From the NCBI RefSeq assembly GCF_000218685.1, contig NW_006763296.1, forward strand, positions 2,066,907 to 2,130,906: a stretch of DNA of 64,000 bases, written 5' to 3'. This DNA comes from Serpula lacrymans var. lacrymans S7.9. Taxonomy: Eukaryota > Basidiomycota > Agaricomycetes > Boletales > Serpulaceae. Position 1 is the first letter of the stretch; the number at the start of each line of letters is the position of its first letter. The notes beneath the pieces are model-generated. The model had not been told where the DNA came from, ran no database searches, and saw only the letters and a list, made by a program, of their open reading frames with translations. The position numbers and the translations under genes are program-made. This document shows positions 33,183-45,719 of the stretch, one piece after another.

Positions 33183-35310
33183 ATGTCCTCGGCTCTTCTC
33201 CAGGTCCGTTCTCGCTTCCCCGTCTCTCCTCTTCCTCCTCACCCCTCTTTGCAGGACTCCTTGCCACCGCCACCCTCCACCCTCGGTCCTCGCTTTCGTC
33301 CGTATGCAAGTCCAAACCATCAGGTCACAAAAGGTCGCTATATCACCAGCAACGATCCACGCGGTTACATGTGAGCCTCCGTCCTCTTCCTTCCGTCTCC
33401 TCCGACCCTCATCATCTTCGCAGTCCTGTCTATGAATATCCCCTCAACGGTCAATGGATCATGATGGACATCGATGATGGTTACATTCTTTGGACTGGCA
33501 TATGGAAAGGTACCGTCACTCGCATCTTCCTTTCGTCCCTCCGCCTCCCTGACGCCATCTCCTTTGACAACAGCGCTCGGCAATTCCAAAGGTCTTTCCT
33601 TTCTCTCTCCTTGTCTCATCCATTCTGACCATATCTTGATCGTTCCAGCTGACATCGTCAAAATGATCGATTCACAGCCTGACCTCGCTCCACTAATCCG
33701 TCGAGTACGGGGTGGCTATCTCAAGATACAAGGCACATGGATGCCTTACGAGGTGACCACCTCTTGATGCCATATGTCAATCAATCTCTAACTCTCCCTC
33801 AAACCCTTATAGGTCGCTCTGCGTCTAGCTCGTCGGTTTGTTCCAGCCCGTATTTCCTCATTGGCTTCTTACTCATCTTAGCCCCTTAGAGTCGCTTGGC
33901 CCATTCGTGATGACTTGATACCATTATTTGGGCAAGTGGCACATCTACTATGATCGCGCTCTCATAATAATCCTTGCATCACAGACCAACATTTCCCAGT
34001 ACTTGTCTATCACCAGACCAACCGGGATATGGCCAAGTAGTATCCACAGCGACAGGTCGTAGAAGGACGCGTCGGAGTAACCCAGTAGTGGCTCCCGCGC
34101 CAAGTGTCCCTAGGGATGCACAACCGGGCTGGACTGTCGTTACACCCGCCGCGGGCAGGAGTAGTGACAGTCCTGGTACAGTCGTGCCTACTATGGGTCT
34201 TCAACAACAAGTGCCGCCCTCACCTGTAATATATAGCAACGCCTCGTACCCTCAGCCACAATATCCGTACTCGCAGTCACAACGTGTTTCACATGGAGGC
34301 TACATCCGTGCTAGTCCTCCCATGCCACAAAATGGGTTTTCCGCATCAAGTACACCCTCAACATCGCCGCTCATACGTGAGCGCTCTGCTCGTTCGCGAT
34401 ACTCGCCATATCCAGGGCCGTCATCGATTCCTCCTCGCAAAACTTCTTCGGCGTCCACGGCGTCGCTTTCACTCGATATCCCCTCAATGTCTCTTCGCGA
34501 ACGGGGCCCAGAATATGATCCACATGGCAGATCAACGACAGAGAAGATTATGCTTCCTCCAATTCAACCGCTTGCCCAGCCTCGTAACGGAGGCCAAAAT
34601 TCTTACGCCTTACCTCCGATATCTGCATTAGAGGACCTTCGAGGAATTTCTTCGCATGATTCCGCAGCGGTCTTACGGCGACTGAAGATGGATGATGACG
34701 TTAAGGTAGAAGACGGAGAATCGACGGACGAGCAGCAATGGGCGAGACAGCGGTCGCTGTCATCCTCACATCACAAGTATTAAGATCTCGCCCCTTTGTG
34801 CCTCACGAATGCTGATGGATCAAAAGTAGTGTCTCGCACTCCTATCCACCATCTAAGTCGTGGCCTCCGCACATCACAGTCACACCTTCCCGTTCGTCTC
34901 ATCTCGGAAGGGGTAGTGGGTGGGCGGAACCTTCAGCCACCGCACCCGGACTACCGTCGGTCTCTCCGGAACTCAGCCCCAGCCTTCCTCCTTCGTCTCA
35001 TGATGGTTGCTCCACTTGTGATCCTTCTCCTGTATCACCCACAACGCCACGCTCCGCTGATATGCATTCGCTAAAGGGCAAGCCCGTTGGTTTGGCTCGC
35101 GACGAGTACGGCCGTCGCGCACCCTCGAGTGCCTACATCAACTCTGGCAATACCCTAACATCAGGATACGAGTACCAGCATCCTGGTCGGGACTGCAAAA
35201 ATATATCGCCTGCCGGGACAGATTCTCGGCTCTCAGCCTGTCGCCATTCTTGCAGCAAGGATGATGACAGCGATTATGATTCTCCGGTGCACCCCGTCCG
35301 ACCGTGGTAG
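33183..35310 (+). CDS. APSES/KilA-N type transcription factor (Xbp1-like)
   Basis: APSES/KilA-N proteins are fungal DNA-binding regulators of growth and stress programmes. After a Pro-rich start (MSSALLQVRSRFPVSPLPP), the DNA-binding domain spans roughly residues 35-150. It reads KGRYITSNDPRGYIPVYEYP, GQWIMMDIDDGYILWTGIWKALGNSKADIVKMID, RVRGGYLKIQGTWMPYEVAL and RLARRVAWPIRDDLIPLFGP. LKIQGTW with PYEVA is the Xbp1-like recognition segment. The rest is low-complexity Ser/Pro/Gln, with a further intron at 34774-34829 that avoids a TAA and leads to an acidic C-terminus (SKDDDSDYDSPVHPVRPW) with stop TAG at 35308. One exon, KALGNSK, is only 18 nt (33574-33591). Total is about 580 residues. The nucleus is the expected site; targets are unknown. 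Confidence 0.85.
33574..33591 (+). other. 18-nt micro-exon in the APSES/KilA-N domain
   Basis: The exon lies between a caacag acceptor and a gtcttt donor and encodes ALGNSK in the middle of the DNA-binding domain. Including it keeps the conserved W-K-A-L-G-N-S-K-A-D-I-V order in frame. Confidence 0.75.
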
Positions 35311-37277
35311 CTGGGGAGTATCCACCGGCACTTGTCTACTGCTCTTTGCATATGATTTTCGTAATATTCGCCCGGTACATATTCACGTTTTAGCCGCACG
35401 GTTGGATATAATTTCCTACTTGCGTTTAGCACAGTTGCTGTATAATTTTCCTTTTGCTTCCATGTCGAATTTGCTATCATCGCAGTCATTAGTGCACTTG
35501 TAGTATATCATAATCTGATAATGGCAAAGTGTTGCATCCACGAGGTCGAAACTCCATAACAAGGGACCCAGGGTGGACGAGGGGAAAGTTCCCGACGTAA
35601 CTGATCATTCGATCGATCATGGGAGTACATTTGATCAAATATAGGCATAAAAGAAAGTCGGGTATTTGGGTAGCCCACCTGTAGCCACCTGTGCGCTGAT
35701 GGGTGTGTGACTTCCGACGCCGAGAGTCGGTATGGGCGGTTAGCCATGTCAGAATCCGAGACATCCGGCGCAAGGGGCTTCGAGGGGCGTGTCGGTGGTG
35801 TGTGTCCTCTCCGGGAAAATTCTGGGAGCTTCATGTCAAAAAACCTTGCACGCTGATGAGGGTTGATAACGAATTGTTGGTGCCTCGGAATGGGAGAGAG
35901 ACGCTGGGACTGGGACGGCACTGCTGTACATAGCATAATGGCGGCCGACGGTGGTAAACCAATATCGCTTGAAGTGTTGTATCCTGTATTCTTTTCACAA
36001 GGCGATCGAGACGCCTTGAATTTGGCTCAACTGAGTCCGATATCAGCTCAAGAAATCTAACTTCGGCGAAGAACCTTCGAAGCACGAGGACGGAGCCAGT
36101 TCAAGGTACTGGTCTGTCGTCGTGCAAACCTTGTTGGCCAAAGCAGGTGACCTAGGCATCATGATTGAGCATTCTGCTTATTTCAGCATAAACGCCTCGT
36201 TGACAGTACGAAGTGTGCTAACGTACTATACCCTTGCTGGTGGTCCGCAGTGCGGGGGCAGTTTAGGCACGGATATGTCAAAGCCGGAACATGGCAGGTG
36301 TGGCGGAAGGACAAAAAGGAGGGGATTCTGCAAACTTACCTTGTTGTTCCCTTCCACGGGGTATGCTTGACGCTCTGAGGGTTCTATGTTGCGAATGTTC
36401 TATGTTCAAACTTTAATTTTTTCGGGGCGTATATTAATTCGCATGCGGCGAGATTGGAAGAATGAATGACCAAAAAGATGGGACGGATTTGTCATATGAT
36501 GTTGGAGTTAAAAGAAGAATTCTATGGCGACCGAGTTGGTGTCTGGTGATTGCAAAAAGTGACAACCGAAGACAAGGAGAGATACAATATGTGGAGGAGT
36601 GCTGAAATAGATAGCAAAGTGGAGTGAGGTCACGGGCATGGAGAAGGGCCTCGACCAAATATAGAGCGATAGGCATGAGCTACGGCCTGACGATTACCAC
36701 GAGCGGGCTGAAATGGACGGTATTCTCACACGGCGATCACGATATCATCAGACAGGAGATGAGTTGTTAGTTCAGACGACATTAGCACCAGTACCCTGGC
36801 AGTATTACACCTGGCGCCGCCGCTAGGAAGCAGGGGAAAGGGAGCTAGGACGATTTGAGCTAAATAAGGGGAAAGAAGGACGTGAGCTAGCGATCACCCT
36901 TGCAATGCAGGGGTTGTCTTGTCAGTTATCAGCCTCGGCCTCGAATATACTGCTCACGGTAAGTGCCACTGAGGAACGGGCGCGACAGTCGCGGTGCTGT
37001 CACACGTGACACAGGCTCGCTACCTAAGCGCTCTTTCTTTCTCGAATACGCTCGGGCGTCGCGGTGCCAGCACTCGTGCACACTCAGACATCGTCAAGCC
37101 CTTTCTCGACAGCATATACTCACCTCTCTTTCTCGGCTGGGTCGAGTGGCCCGTACACTGTCCTACATCCTGTCTCCATCATCCATCAGTGACACCCCAC
37201 ACTCCGAGTCTATACCATTACGGCCCTTGCGTCCCAGGGCAAGCACCAACGTCCATAAGCCTCTAAAATTTTCAGAA
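35311..37277. other. Intergenic stretch of about 2 kb
   Basis: Both flanking genes are on the plus strand. The right third is the promoter of the phosphate transporter gene and has a CACGTG box at 37003-37008. The rest shows only short frames on both strands without coding features. Confidence 0.4.
37003..37008. promoter_or_regulatory. E-box CACGTG upstream of the SPX phosphate transporter
   Basis: TGTCACACGTGACACA lies 270 bases before the start codon. CACGTG is the Pho4-type bHLH site that drives phosphate-starvation genes in yeast. Use of this site here is inference. Confidence 0.4.
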
Positions 37278-40200
37278 ATGAAGTTCAGGTGTGTCCCGCG
37301 AACATGTCTCAATCAGCAGCGGCGCTCACCCCGTGACGCCCTAGTTCTTCTCTGAGATTCAATGCGGTGGCCGAGTGGTGGGATGAATATATTGCGTATG
37401 TTCCTTGCCTTTGACTGGCGTTCCTGCTTATCATCATTTCAACAAGTTATGATGTCTTGAAGAAATACATATATCAGCTTGAGAAACAACAGCACGATCA
37501 TGACCTGCCAACTGCGTATCGTGATGTAGAGGCTGGCGAGGAAACTACGCTCGTAGATCATACGCAAGACTCGCCCGTCGATACTCTCTTCATACCCCTG
37601 TTAGATCGTGAACTAAAGAAAATAACTCTCTTTTATGAATCTCAGCAGAAAGAGCTGTTGGATGAACTAGAGGAGGTAGAGGGCCTCGTCAAGGAGCAAG
37701 ACGAGAATGGGATGGATCATGAGACTCGTTATCTGGACGATGATGACGATGATGACGACGACGAAGACGACGAGGATTATAGTGATATGACTAGGAGCCA
37801 AGAGGGCAATTTTCAATACAAGCGAAGACGTCGACTGTCCAGTTCAGCAGGACGTCATACTCGCTTTGCTCCTGGTATGTACCGAAGCCATACATCGCTC
37901 ACTCTCGCTTTCTTACTACAGATATAATAGGAATCCCCGAGGAGCCTCTCGAGTCCCTTGAGCGTCGTTATAGCGTCTCTTCCAGTGACGGTGGTAACGC
38001 TGCGGATTTGGAAGCTAGTTACATTTCTTTAAACCCGACTGCACCTTCTCAGATCCCTTCTTCATCGAGAGGCGAAAGTACTAGTAAATCACCCTCAAGA
38101 AAAACGCGAGTCCTTGCAAACAGGCTCAAAGCTATGAAGGACAATGTCACATCTTCTATCGTTGGTGATACAATTTGGACAGCAAAATCTAGTTATGCTT
38201 GGGATACCCGGCTTCTGTTTAAACGCAGGATCACTACCCTTTTTGTGTCTCTATCTTCCCTCAAGTCTTATGTCGATATCAACTATGCAGGGTTTCGAAA
38301 GATTCTGAAAAAGTACTATTTTTATTCGTTGGTCTCTTTAAACACTACTCACTGAATTGTTTTTGACGTAGGTACGACAAAGTGACATACAGCGAGGTGA
38401 AATAAGGATGGCCAAATATCGCACTAATAGCTTACTTGCTTTCTACAGCTCAAAGATCGTTATTTACACGAGCTCGTTGAAGAGTCCACCCCTTTTACTC
38501 GAGAATCCAAAGACAAACTCAACAGTGCGATCGATGTACTGGTTGATTTATATGCCAAGTGCGTCACAAAGGGAGACAGGGGAGCGGCTCAGCAACAACT
38601 GAAGCTTCACCAACGAGAGAACATCGCATGGGAACGCAATACAGTCTGGCGCCAGATGATTGGTCAAGGACGACGTGGCGAGACTGATGAACAGGGTGAA
38701 TTACTCGGAGCTAGCGTCGTGCTAGAAGAGGATAGTGGCTTGGTCAACGTCTCAACGCCTATCGGTCGATTCAAATTGACAAGCAAGAAGATATCACTAT
38801 TAACGGCTGTCGCCGTGTTCATCCTGTTTTTGAACATACAGGTTGTTGACGGTATAGAGGCTAACAGATGTCTTGCTATCCTGATATTCAGTACGATAAT
38901 GTGGGCAACTGAGGTAGGCTTTTTATCTAGGTATATGGGCTTTTTGCGACTCAGCCTCCAAAAATCAGGCCATCCCGTTATTCGTTACCTCCTTATTTGT
39001 TCCTCTGCTTCTGATCTGCCTAAGGGTCATACGCTCACCAGAAGATGACACTCGTTTATCCACACCTGATGCTACAAAGTGAGGATAGACATCCCATTTA
39101 AACGTGTACTTTTGCTGAAAGCGAGAAGGTTCATTTTCTCCGTTATGTTCTCGCCAACCATCATGCTTCTTATCGGTGGCTTCACCATCGCCTCAGCATT
39201 GAGCAAGACGAATATTGACCGCATTTTGATTACACGCGTGCTAAGCCTCGCGGGCTCGAAGCCCAGCTCTGTTCTCCTGGCATTCATGGGTGTTTCCTGT
39301 TTCGCCAGTATGTGGATCAGGTAAGGTTATGAAATACAACGAGCTGTTCATGATTGAACAACTCGATTATCAGTAATGTAGCTGCACCTACGCTATGTTT
39401 TACTTTGATTCGGGTATTTTTCTGCTATTTCTTCCTTGTACATCCGCTGATTTCGTTTGACGCTAAAGCCCATCTTGAGGACGTTGCCACCTAAATCGAC
39501 GTTCGGTCCTGCACTTATTGTGAGTCATACCGTATTGATTGGAGGCACCGGAAGTAAACATCATCTAGCTCGCTATCGCTCTCGCGGCGAACATCGGGGG
39601 CCAAAGTTCTCCAATTTCATCGCCGCAAAATCTCATCGCGCTTCAAGCGATGGATCCGATGCTCGACTGGGGTAAATGGTTTGCCGTGGCTTTGCCCGTG
39701 TCCATCATCTCAATCCTGCTTATCTGGCTGTTACTGCTCGTGAGCTACCATCCAGCGCGGTCGCCAGACGGCGAGGGAGAGGTCGAGATAAGAACCATTC
39801 GGCCTACGAAAGACCCCTTTACTCGTAAGCAGTACTGGGTATGCTTCGTCTGTCTGTTCACCATTGCTCTGTGGTGCGTTGCACACGAGATCGAGGATTA
39901 CGTAGGTGATATGGGTGTCATTGCTATCATACCGATCGTAGCATTTTTCGGAACTGGTGTGCTCAAAAAGGTGACGGCTAATATGTGCTGTAACGATGCA
40001 TTCGACTAACTTTTAGATCAGGACGATTTCGAGCAATTCGCTTGGACTATCGTCTTTTTGGCCATGGGTGGTATTGCTTTAGGAAAGGGCGTGACCGCTA
40101 GCGGCTTGTTGGAGACAATGGATGAAGTCATCCGCGATCTCGTGTCGGGATTGTCCCTGTACACGGTCGTCCTCGTGTTATCCCCTGTGGTCCTGGTCTG

Positions 40201-40908
40201 TGCTTGTTTCGGTTTCCACGCATATCATAAGCTGAAACAGTCGTTCCCGCATAGGTTATTTCCACATTCATCAGTCACACCATAGCTAGCGTGTTACTCG
40301 TACCCATCGCGAAGGAAGTGGGTTCAAACCTACCCGGCAACCACGCAAACCTGCTCATCTTCATCACCGGGCTTATCTGTTCCTGTGGTATGGGGATGCC
40401 TGTTTCTGGGTTCCCAAATCAGACTGCGTAAGTGCCTTGGGGTTACTAAACAAATCGCCATCATACAATTTCCCCTTTTTCCGCTCTGTTCCGTTACCCG
40501 TATGCGGGCGGTGAATGGAGTGGATAGTATGTTTATCATGTCATTGATCAAAATGCTGATCGTTTCATCCCAGCGCCACCCAAGAAGACGAGCTCGGTCA
40601 GCTGTATCTTTCCAACGTAGATTTCCTCAAGAACGGCGTGCCTGCCAGCATCATCGCTACTTTAGTAAGTGATGCATATCGCCATCCTCTCTGCTTCTCT
40701 CCGCTCACCGCCAAAACCTTTCTTCACCCGCAATACAATTATGAAACGATAAGGTGGTGTCAACCGTTGGCTTCCTTCTGATGAAAGCAATCGGGTTAGT
40801 CCACTCTCTTCCGTATTATCATCACGGGGACTCATGGCTTTTGCTAATTGTTCGTTCTCGGCTGTCAATCTCGATTTAATCTACCGTTTTATGAAATGCA
40901 GGCTCTGA
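37278..40908 (+). CDS. PHO91: SPX-domain phosphate transporter (Pho87/Pho90/Pho91 type)
   Basis: These proteins are low-affinity phosphate transporters of the plasma membrane (Pho87/90) or vacuole (Pho91). The N-terminal SPX domain senses inositol pyrophosphates. It starts MKFRFNAVAEWWDEYIAYDVLKKYIYQLEK across three short exons, continues PLLDRELKKITLFYESQQKELLDELEEVE, and ends with YVDINYAGFRKILKKYDK. Its linker contains an Asp/Glu run (about 37735-37775). The transport half belongs to the DASS (Na/sulfate-type) family, with many membrane spans: ISLLTAVAVFILFLN, MLLIGGFTIASALSKTNI, ASMWISNVAAPTL, NIGGQSSPISSPQN, FLAMGGIALGKGVTASGLL and GMGMPVSGFPNQTA. The last intron leaves MKAIGL and stop TGA at 40906-40908. 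About 870 residues and apparently intact. The choice of Pho91 over Pho90 is not certain. Confidence 0.9.
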
Positions 40909-41785
40909 AAGAACTCTGGTACCAGTTTTGGAGTAGTGCTTTCTTTTTTTTTCCTTTTTGTTTCTGGACTTGCACGCTTTCGATCGTAATTTATCTACAA
41001 GTCTCGTACAACCTGGATCTCTCCACCTATGTCTCAGCCCGTCATTCTATCATCACACACCCATCAGAACTTTTTGCCCATCTCCATTAGACAATCTCGT
41101 CTCAGTCATTATAATCCTAAGCATGTTTTCTTTTGTTTATCGTCAAAAGGCACTCAAAGCTACCCGCCCGCGCCATGGAAGTTTATCATCCGCATCAAAC
41201 ACAAACCTACGATGATGCATTTAAGGTTCGAAGACGAAGGATGCTGTGAACATGTAGGTAAGGGCGCACGTTATGGTTTACGCTTTTTGCCAGCAAGGTC
41301 TTGCCCATCGATGCTATTCGCACTGCGCAATGCACTCCCCGACCAGGTACGGATATATCATGTGCGACCCGGTAACCACGGTTCTGGGAACATAAGGAAA
41401 AAACAGGAATTCAAACATTACAGCGGTGGAAAAATACATAACACCTTGAATTAGAGCGCATCAACAGACATTCCGGATTGATAATTCATATCAGCTTCGT
41501 AAACAGGTCGTAAAGGTCGTACAGATATCGTAGGAGATAACAAAGACACAAGAACGAAATACCTAAATATACCTAAAAGATGTAAAACGCAAGGGTTGCA
41601 CAAAGCACAAAATGATGATCATGGATGGTGTATTGTTTAAGTTATCAGTGGAAATATGCAAGAAAGGGCGGGAAGAGTCCCAGAAAGCACGATGAATAGC
41701 GGGAAGAAAATTTGAGCTGGAAAGATGTAGCAGATAACCTAGGTCGACTAGATCGTTGGATACTCCTTATGTGACTAACTGAGAT
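40909..41785. other. Intergenic stretch between convergent genes
   Basis: This is the 3' side of two convergent genes. A pyrimidine-rich run at 40935-40970 and AT-rich sequence are present; no gene is seen. Confidence 0.5.
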
Positions 41786-43861
41786 TTACGACTTCAAGAC
41801 TCGTTTGGCCCCTATACGCTTGAGCACGACACGCAGAACAACGGCGCAGACTCCGAGTGAAACGAACAGGACATAAGACGGGAGAGCGGATACAGTCGAC
41901 GGTTCTGTGTACCCACGGTGTCTGCGTGAAGAAGAACGATGCAGAGAGCGAGAACGGGAATCGGATCGTGGCGCAGACAAAATGGCAGGATGCGGAAGAG
42001 GATAAACGTACGATAACGCGCGAGCAATGAGAGCCGTTGGTCTGCACAGCGAAAAGAATGCTTCGATGCCTGTTGGCGGGGAAGGCAGCGAATCTGTCTG
42101 TACTTGCTGTTCAGAAGAACTAGACTGTTTAGAAGCCTCAGCCTCGAGGCGTAGTGCTTCCTCTCGTTTTGCTGATTGCGTTTCCAGATCTTGTATTTGC
42201 CTCTCAACGGCCTCCAAGCGGGTGCGGAAATCGTCTATCAGACCTCGGGTCGTATTAATTTCCGTGGCTAGCGCGGAAATCTGATGCTCGTCTGGTTTGC
42301 TATCGCGCGCCTCGGCGGCGGTGGCATCAAGAGTAGCAATATCCGAATAGGATGGAAGAGAGTCGGGTTCAATGGTCTGCGCGTTAGATCTACTCGTTGA
42401 TTCGAGAGCACTAAACATAACATCTGAGGGTGTATTCACTTCTTCGCTCACTGCATTTGGATTTGGACCTCGGAAGATCGCAGTCACGATTCGACGGTCG
42501 CCTGTTCCCTTGCCCTTTCCACTCCCTCGCCCAAACGATAGCTCCTTCTTGTGAGGACTTTGAGAACCGTCGACACGTTTGACGGTATCGCCCATGCCTA
42601 CATCGGCCTCCCATGCACGTGCACCTTTGATGTCACTGTCATTGGAAGGGGGACTGCGTAGAAGGTCCTCGATAGACGGCTCGTCTGCTATGACTGCAGC
42701 ATGATTAGGTTTCTCATCTTGAGATAGAAAGCTATCAGGCGCTGGTAAATCTGACGAGTCATTGAACGGACTGGCAGTGACGCGTGATGACTCGATTTCT
42801 TCTTCGGCGTCACTTCCGCTGACGCTTCCACAGCTACTAACAGAGCTGCGTTCCCAGGATTCGACCATACCCCTCACCCTACCTGCCTTGCGTCGAATCC
42901 TTGCCAGATCTCTCTGCTGCCTCGTGGTCGGCGCCGGAGGCGCAGAGAGATCCACAGAGCTGGTAGATGAGTTGTACAGCTCGCTGGAGAAGGGCAGGGT
43001 ATTCTGAGGAGAAGAAGAGTCGACCCAGATACGGCCGCGGAGAACGTTTTGGCGGAGGTGACGTGATGAGATCAACAACGCAGATCTCCATTTCTGAGGA
43101 ATGTCAAAACTGCGGTTTGAAAAATACGTCAGTGTTTTTTCCGTGGAGATTTGAGAGGGACAATTCGAGACAGCGGCGCACCTCTCAAGATCAACTTCTG
43201 TGAACCGGAGAAAGACCCTTCCTGTGACCTTTTGGTCCCGTACGAATGCCGCGATTTCGGAGGCATCGGTGGGAGAGATGCCGGTGTCGCCGGCTTCTCC
43301 GGCAGTGTCGTTAGTAGCGTCAAAGTCAGGGTCTTGAACGACAGCGTCTGAGTCTGAGACGGCGCTTGCACGAAGGGCGGTTATGAGGTATGCAGACAGC
43401 TGCGTGGGAGACCACAGCTTTGGGTTAGATGGCAGGTCGTCGCCCTCGATGCCGGCAGCTGAGAACGCGTCCCCCGTAGGTCCTCCTGCAGCCCAGGTAG
43501 TGGTGTTCGTCCACGAAGAGCGAGTGGGAGAGGATGAGCGAATAGAGGGCGGTGCAGGCAGAGGCGCTGGTGAATTATTGCCTGTAGGAAAGCTAAAGTC
43601 AGACGAGAGCGATTTGGAGTAGCGATGTCTGCGTCCGTCTGGGTTTCCATTTGATTCGTTTGCCTTTGGGCGTGTAGGAGAGAGCGGGACGTAGTGGTGG
43701 CGGACGGGCTGGGGAGCGTGTGGGGATGAGTTCGAGCGGGAGAGGAGCGCGGAGGACGTTGTCTTGATAGCGTACGGGTGGGGATTGGGCCTGAGTTCCT
43801 GCTTGCTCGAGAACGACGGCAGAGACGTGCTTGGCGACGCAGTGGTGGTGACGGAGTCCAT
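41786..43861 (-). CDS. SAM-domain protein with coiled coil and C-terminal membrane anchor
   Basis: I do not recognise a named orthologue. The start MDSVTTTASPSTSLPSFSS leads a Ser/Pro-rich disordered stretch. A SAM-like domain follows at about residues 150-265 (LWSPTQLSAYLITALRAS, then EIAAFVRDQKVTGRVFLRFTEVDLE and IPQKWRSALLISSRHLRQ). Next are acidic and Ser-rich linkers and a coiled coil near residues 560-605 (LIDDFRTRLEAVERQIQDLETQ). One hydrophobic span ends the protein (YVLFVSLGVCAVVLRVVL plus KRIGAKRVLKS), the layout of a tail-anchored protein. The unspliced frame has 691 residues. A 72-nt intron (43110-43181) with good borders splits the SAM domain, and its removal keeps the frame and gives 667 residues. 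The spliced form is likelier because it closes the SAM fold. Confidence 0.75.
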   Translation of the reverse strand: MDSVTTTASPSTSLPSFSSKQELRPNPHPYAIKTTSSALLSRSNSSPHAPQPVRHHYVPLSPTRPKANESNGNPDGRRHRYSKSLSSDFSFPTGNNSPAPLPAPPSIRSSSPTRSSWTNTTTWAAGGPTGDAFSAAGIEGDDLPSNPKLWSPTQLSAYLITALRASAVSDSDAVVQDPDFDATNDTAGEAGDTGISPTDASEIAAFVRDQKVTGRVFLRFTEVDLERCAAVSNCPSQISTEKTLTYFSNRSFDIPQKWRSALLISSRHLRQNVLRGRIWVDSSSPQNTLPFSSELYNSSTSSVDLSAPPAPTTRQQRDLARIRRKAGRVRGMVESWERSSVSSCGSVSGSDAEEEIESSRVTASPFNDSSDLPAPDSFLSQDEKPNHAAVIADEPSIEDLLRSPPSNDSDIKGARAWEADVGMGDTVKRVDGSQSPHKKELSFGRGSGKGKGTGDRRIVTAIFRGPNPNAVSEEVNTPSDVMFSALESTSRSNAQTIEPDSLPSYSDIATLDATAAEARDSKPDEHQISALATEINTTRGLIDDFRTRLEAVERQIQDLETQSAKREEALRLEAEASKQSSSSEQQVQTDSLPSPPTGIEAFFSLCRPTALIARALSYVYPLPHPAILSAPRSDSRSRSLHRSSSRRHRGYTEPSTVSALPSYVLFVSLGVCAVVLRVVLKRIGAKRVLKS

Positions 43862-45719
43862 CGTAGAGAACGGCGAGCGCGACGAGAAGCGATGGCGAGC
43901 ACAACGATGGCGACAGCGACGAGCGAGAAGAAAGGTCGTGGTGCGATTACCTAATATGTCGAGCTGATCCCGGTCGTCGACACTTGCCTCTTTGGGATTC
44001 CTAAGAATGAATATCTGCTTCAGTCTCTTCGGGATTGCGACTGCAGAGCAATGGTGCTCACCCGTGTCTCACTCAAACCATCGCACGTTTCATTTTGCGT
44101 GTATTGTCCATCCTTGCGCAACGGTTGACTCAACGACATGCCTTGCTATCAACGAAAATATGCTATACCATTGGCCTGGGTCTCTCGTGGACTCGGACCT
44201 GCCCAATATAGCTTACTATAGCTAATTTTCTTCCATCGACAGGCTAACAACGGAGCCTTTATCTAAAGCATGGCAGCCCTAAAAAAAATTAAACCCACCA
44301 TCCGCAGAATTATCCTAAGATAAGAATCGAATCAGTCAGCATCTTCCCTCCCATGTCAACCACCTTGCACTCACCGACACCCCGCAGATTCTTTGGGCCC
44401 CGGGAGCAAGGTTTAGTTCTAGGTCAGCTCCTGTTTACAGGAATAAACTTGTGTGCGCTTATATTGATACCGTTGGTAAGCCCACACCACACAGTATCAG
44501 TGCACCGGTACAAGCATCCTTCTCCCCTCCTACTTTCCCCCGGCTACCCAACAGATTGGAAGGCTGAATTCATCAGACTCTCAGTGAGGAGGCCGCTCAA
44601 AACATGTGCCACATTTTTGAGCGGCCAGCGGGACTGTTTCGCAAAAACATTCATATCCGGCAACCTAAAGCACCTCAGATCTATGTCCGTCCCATCACCG
44701 TCGTGCGTTCACCAGGAACAGGGGAGCCTGAGTCTCGCGTTAATATTTTAGCATTTTGGTAAAATAGGTACGTAGTGTTGCCACCCTGACTCGTTCGTTG
44801 ATCGTTGATGGCTGATGGCTGATTGCTGGTAGATGATATGCTGTCCCCGTTATTCAAGATATTCACCGAGCCATCGCGAGCTGCGAATGTTTCTATGCAG
44901 AAAACCCTGTAAGGGGATACGTGCTTGGGAACCGTCGAGCCTGTCTCCACTTTCTGATGCTAGTTATAGATGAGCACGTCTCTCACCATCACAATGATAT
45001 TGATGCAGTCTGCTGTGTATTCTATACCAAACCAGTCACAGTATACGTTTGTTGCGTTAGCTCACTAATTTAATTCACGCAAAGGGGCTCACATTATGAC
45101 TTATTATCAGAACTGCCTGTGACATATACGAGAGACCGGAGAATGAGAATTGCGTGAGTACGTGGGGCGACTGGTTTAGGTTTCTTGGGTCATCCGGCAT
45201 TGATATATTGATATTTGGAAGGCGCATGAGGATACAGTTGATTTTTCAGAAATAGAACAAGGAGAGCATGTTGTGATTAACGAAGAGCCAGGCTGAAAAA
45301 CGACAGCACAAGTTCCGCTGGTGTAAACGAGCTATGCATTGCGCATCCTCGGGCAAGAAAAGCTAATAGTAGGTTTGTAAATTTGATATAGCTAGTGTAA
45401 CGATACCTATTTCACATAGGACTAGCTCCCGTCGCAATCCCTACTCAGTTATGATCTAACCAACTATACAGTATTAACACAGGTGAGTGTCAGACCTTTA
45501 GAATAATGCTCTGCTAATTTTAAATTATCACTAGTGGGTCCTTGGTTGTCCTCCGAGGGACGGTGTTACGGGCCTACCTGTCAGCGGCCGCAGGACCAAT
45601 CCATCATTACATCGACAGAGAGCGTGATTGGAGCCTCTGGATCTTGTCTGCGATGCCGTTCCAGTGATGAATGCTAGGTCGCTAGCCATCAAGCTGAGCG
45701 CTTGCAAGCTAGGGCAAAA
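43862..45719. other. Interval with one possible small gene
   Basis: On the plus strand at 44353 an ATG begins MSTTLHSPTPRRFFGPREQG and continues into a hydrophobic stretch (LLFTGINLCALILIPL), followed at once by a gtaagc donor at 44476. A spliced product would be a small single-span membrane protein of about 50-60 residues. The later exons are ambiguous. The rest (44760-45620) shows nothing I can support. Confidence 0.3.

Noticed and set aside
37735..37775. Asp/Glu-codon repeat in the phosphate transporter gene as a separate repeat element
   Set aside because: It is in frame within the SPX linker, where acidic low-complexity stretches are usual.
42027..43902. Several open frames of 60-170 codons opposite or overlapping the SAM-domain gene
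   Set aside because: They are GC-rich shadows of a long real coding region on the minus strand.
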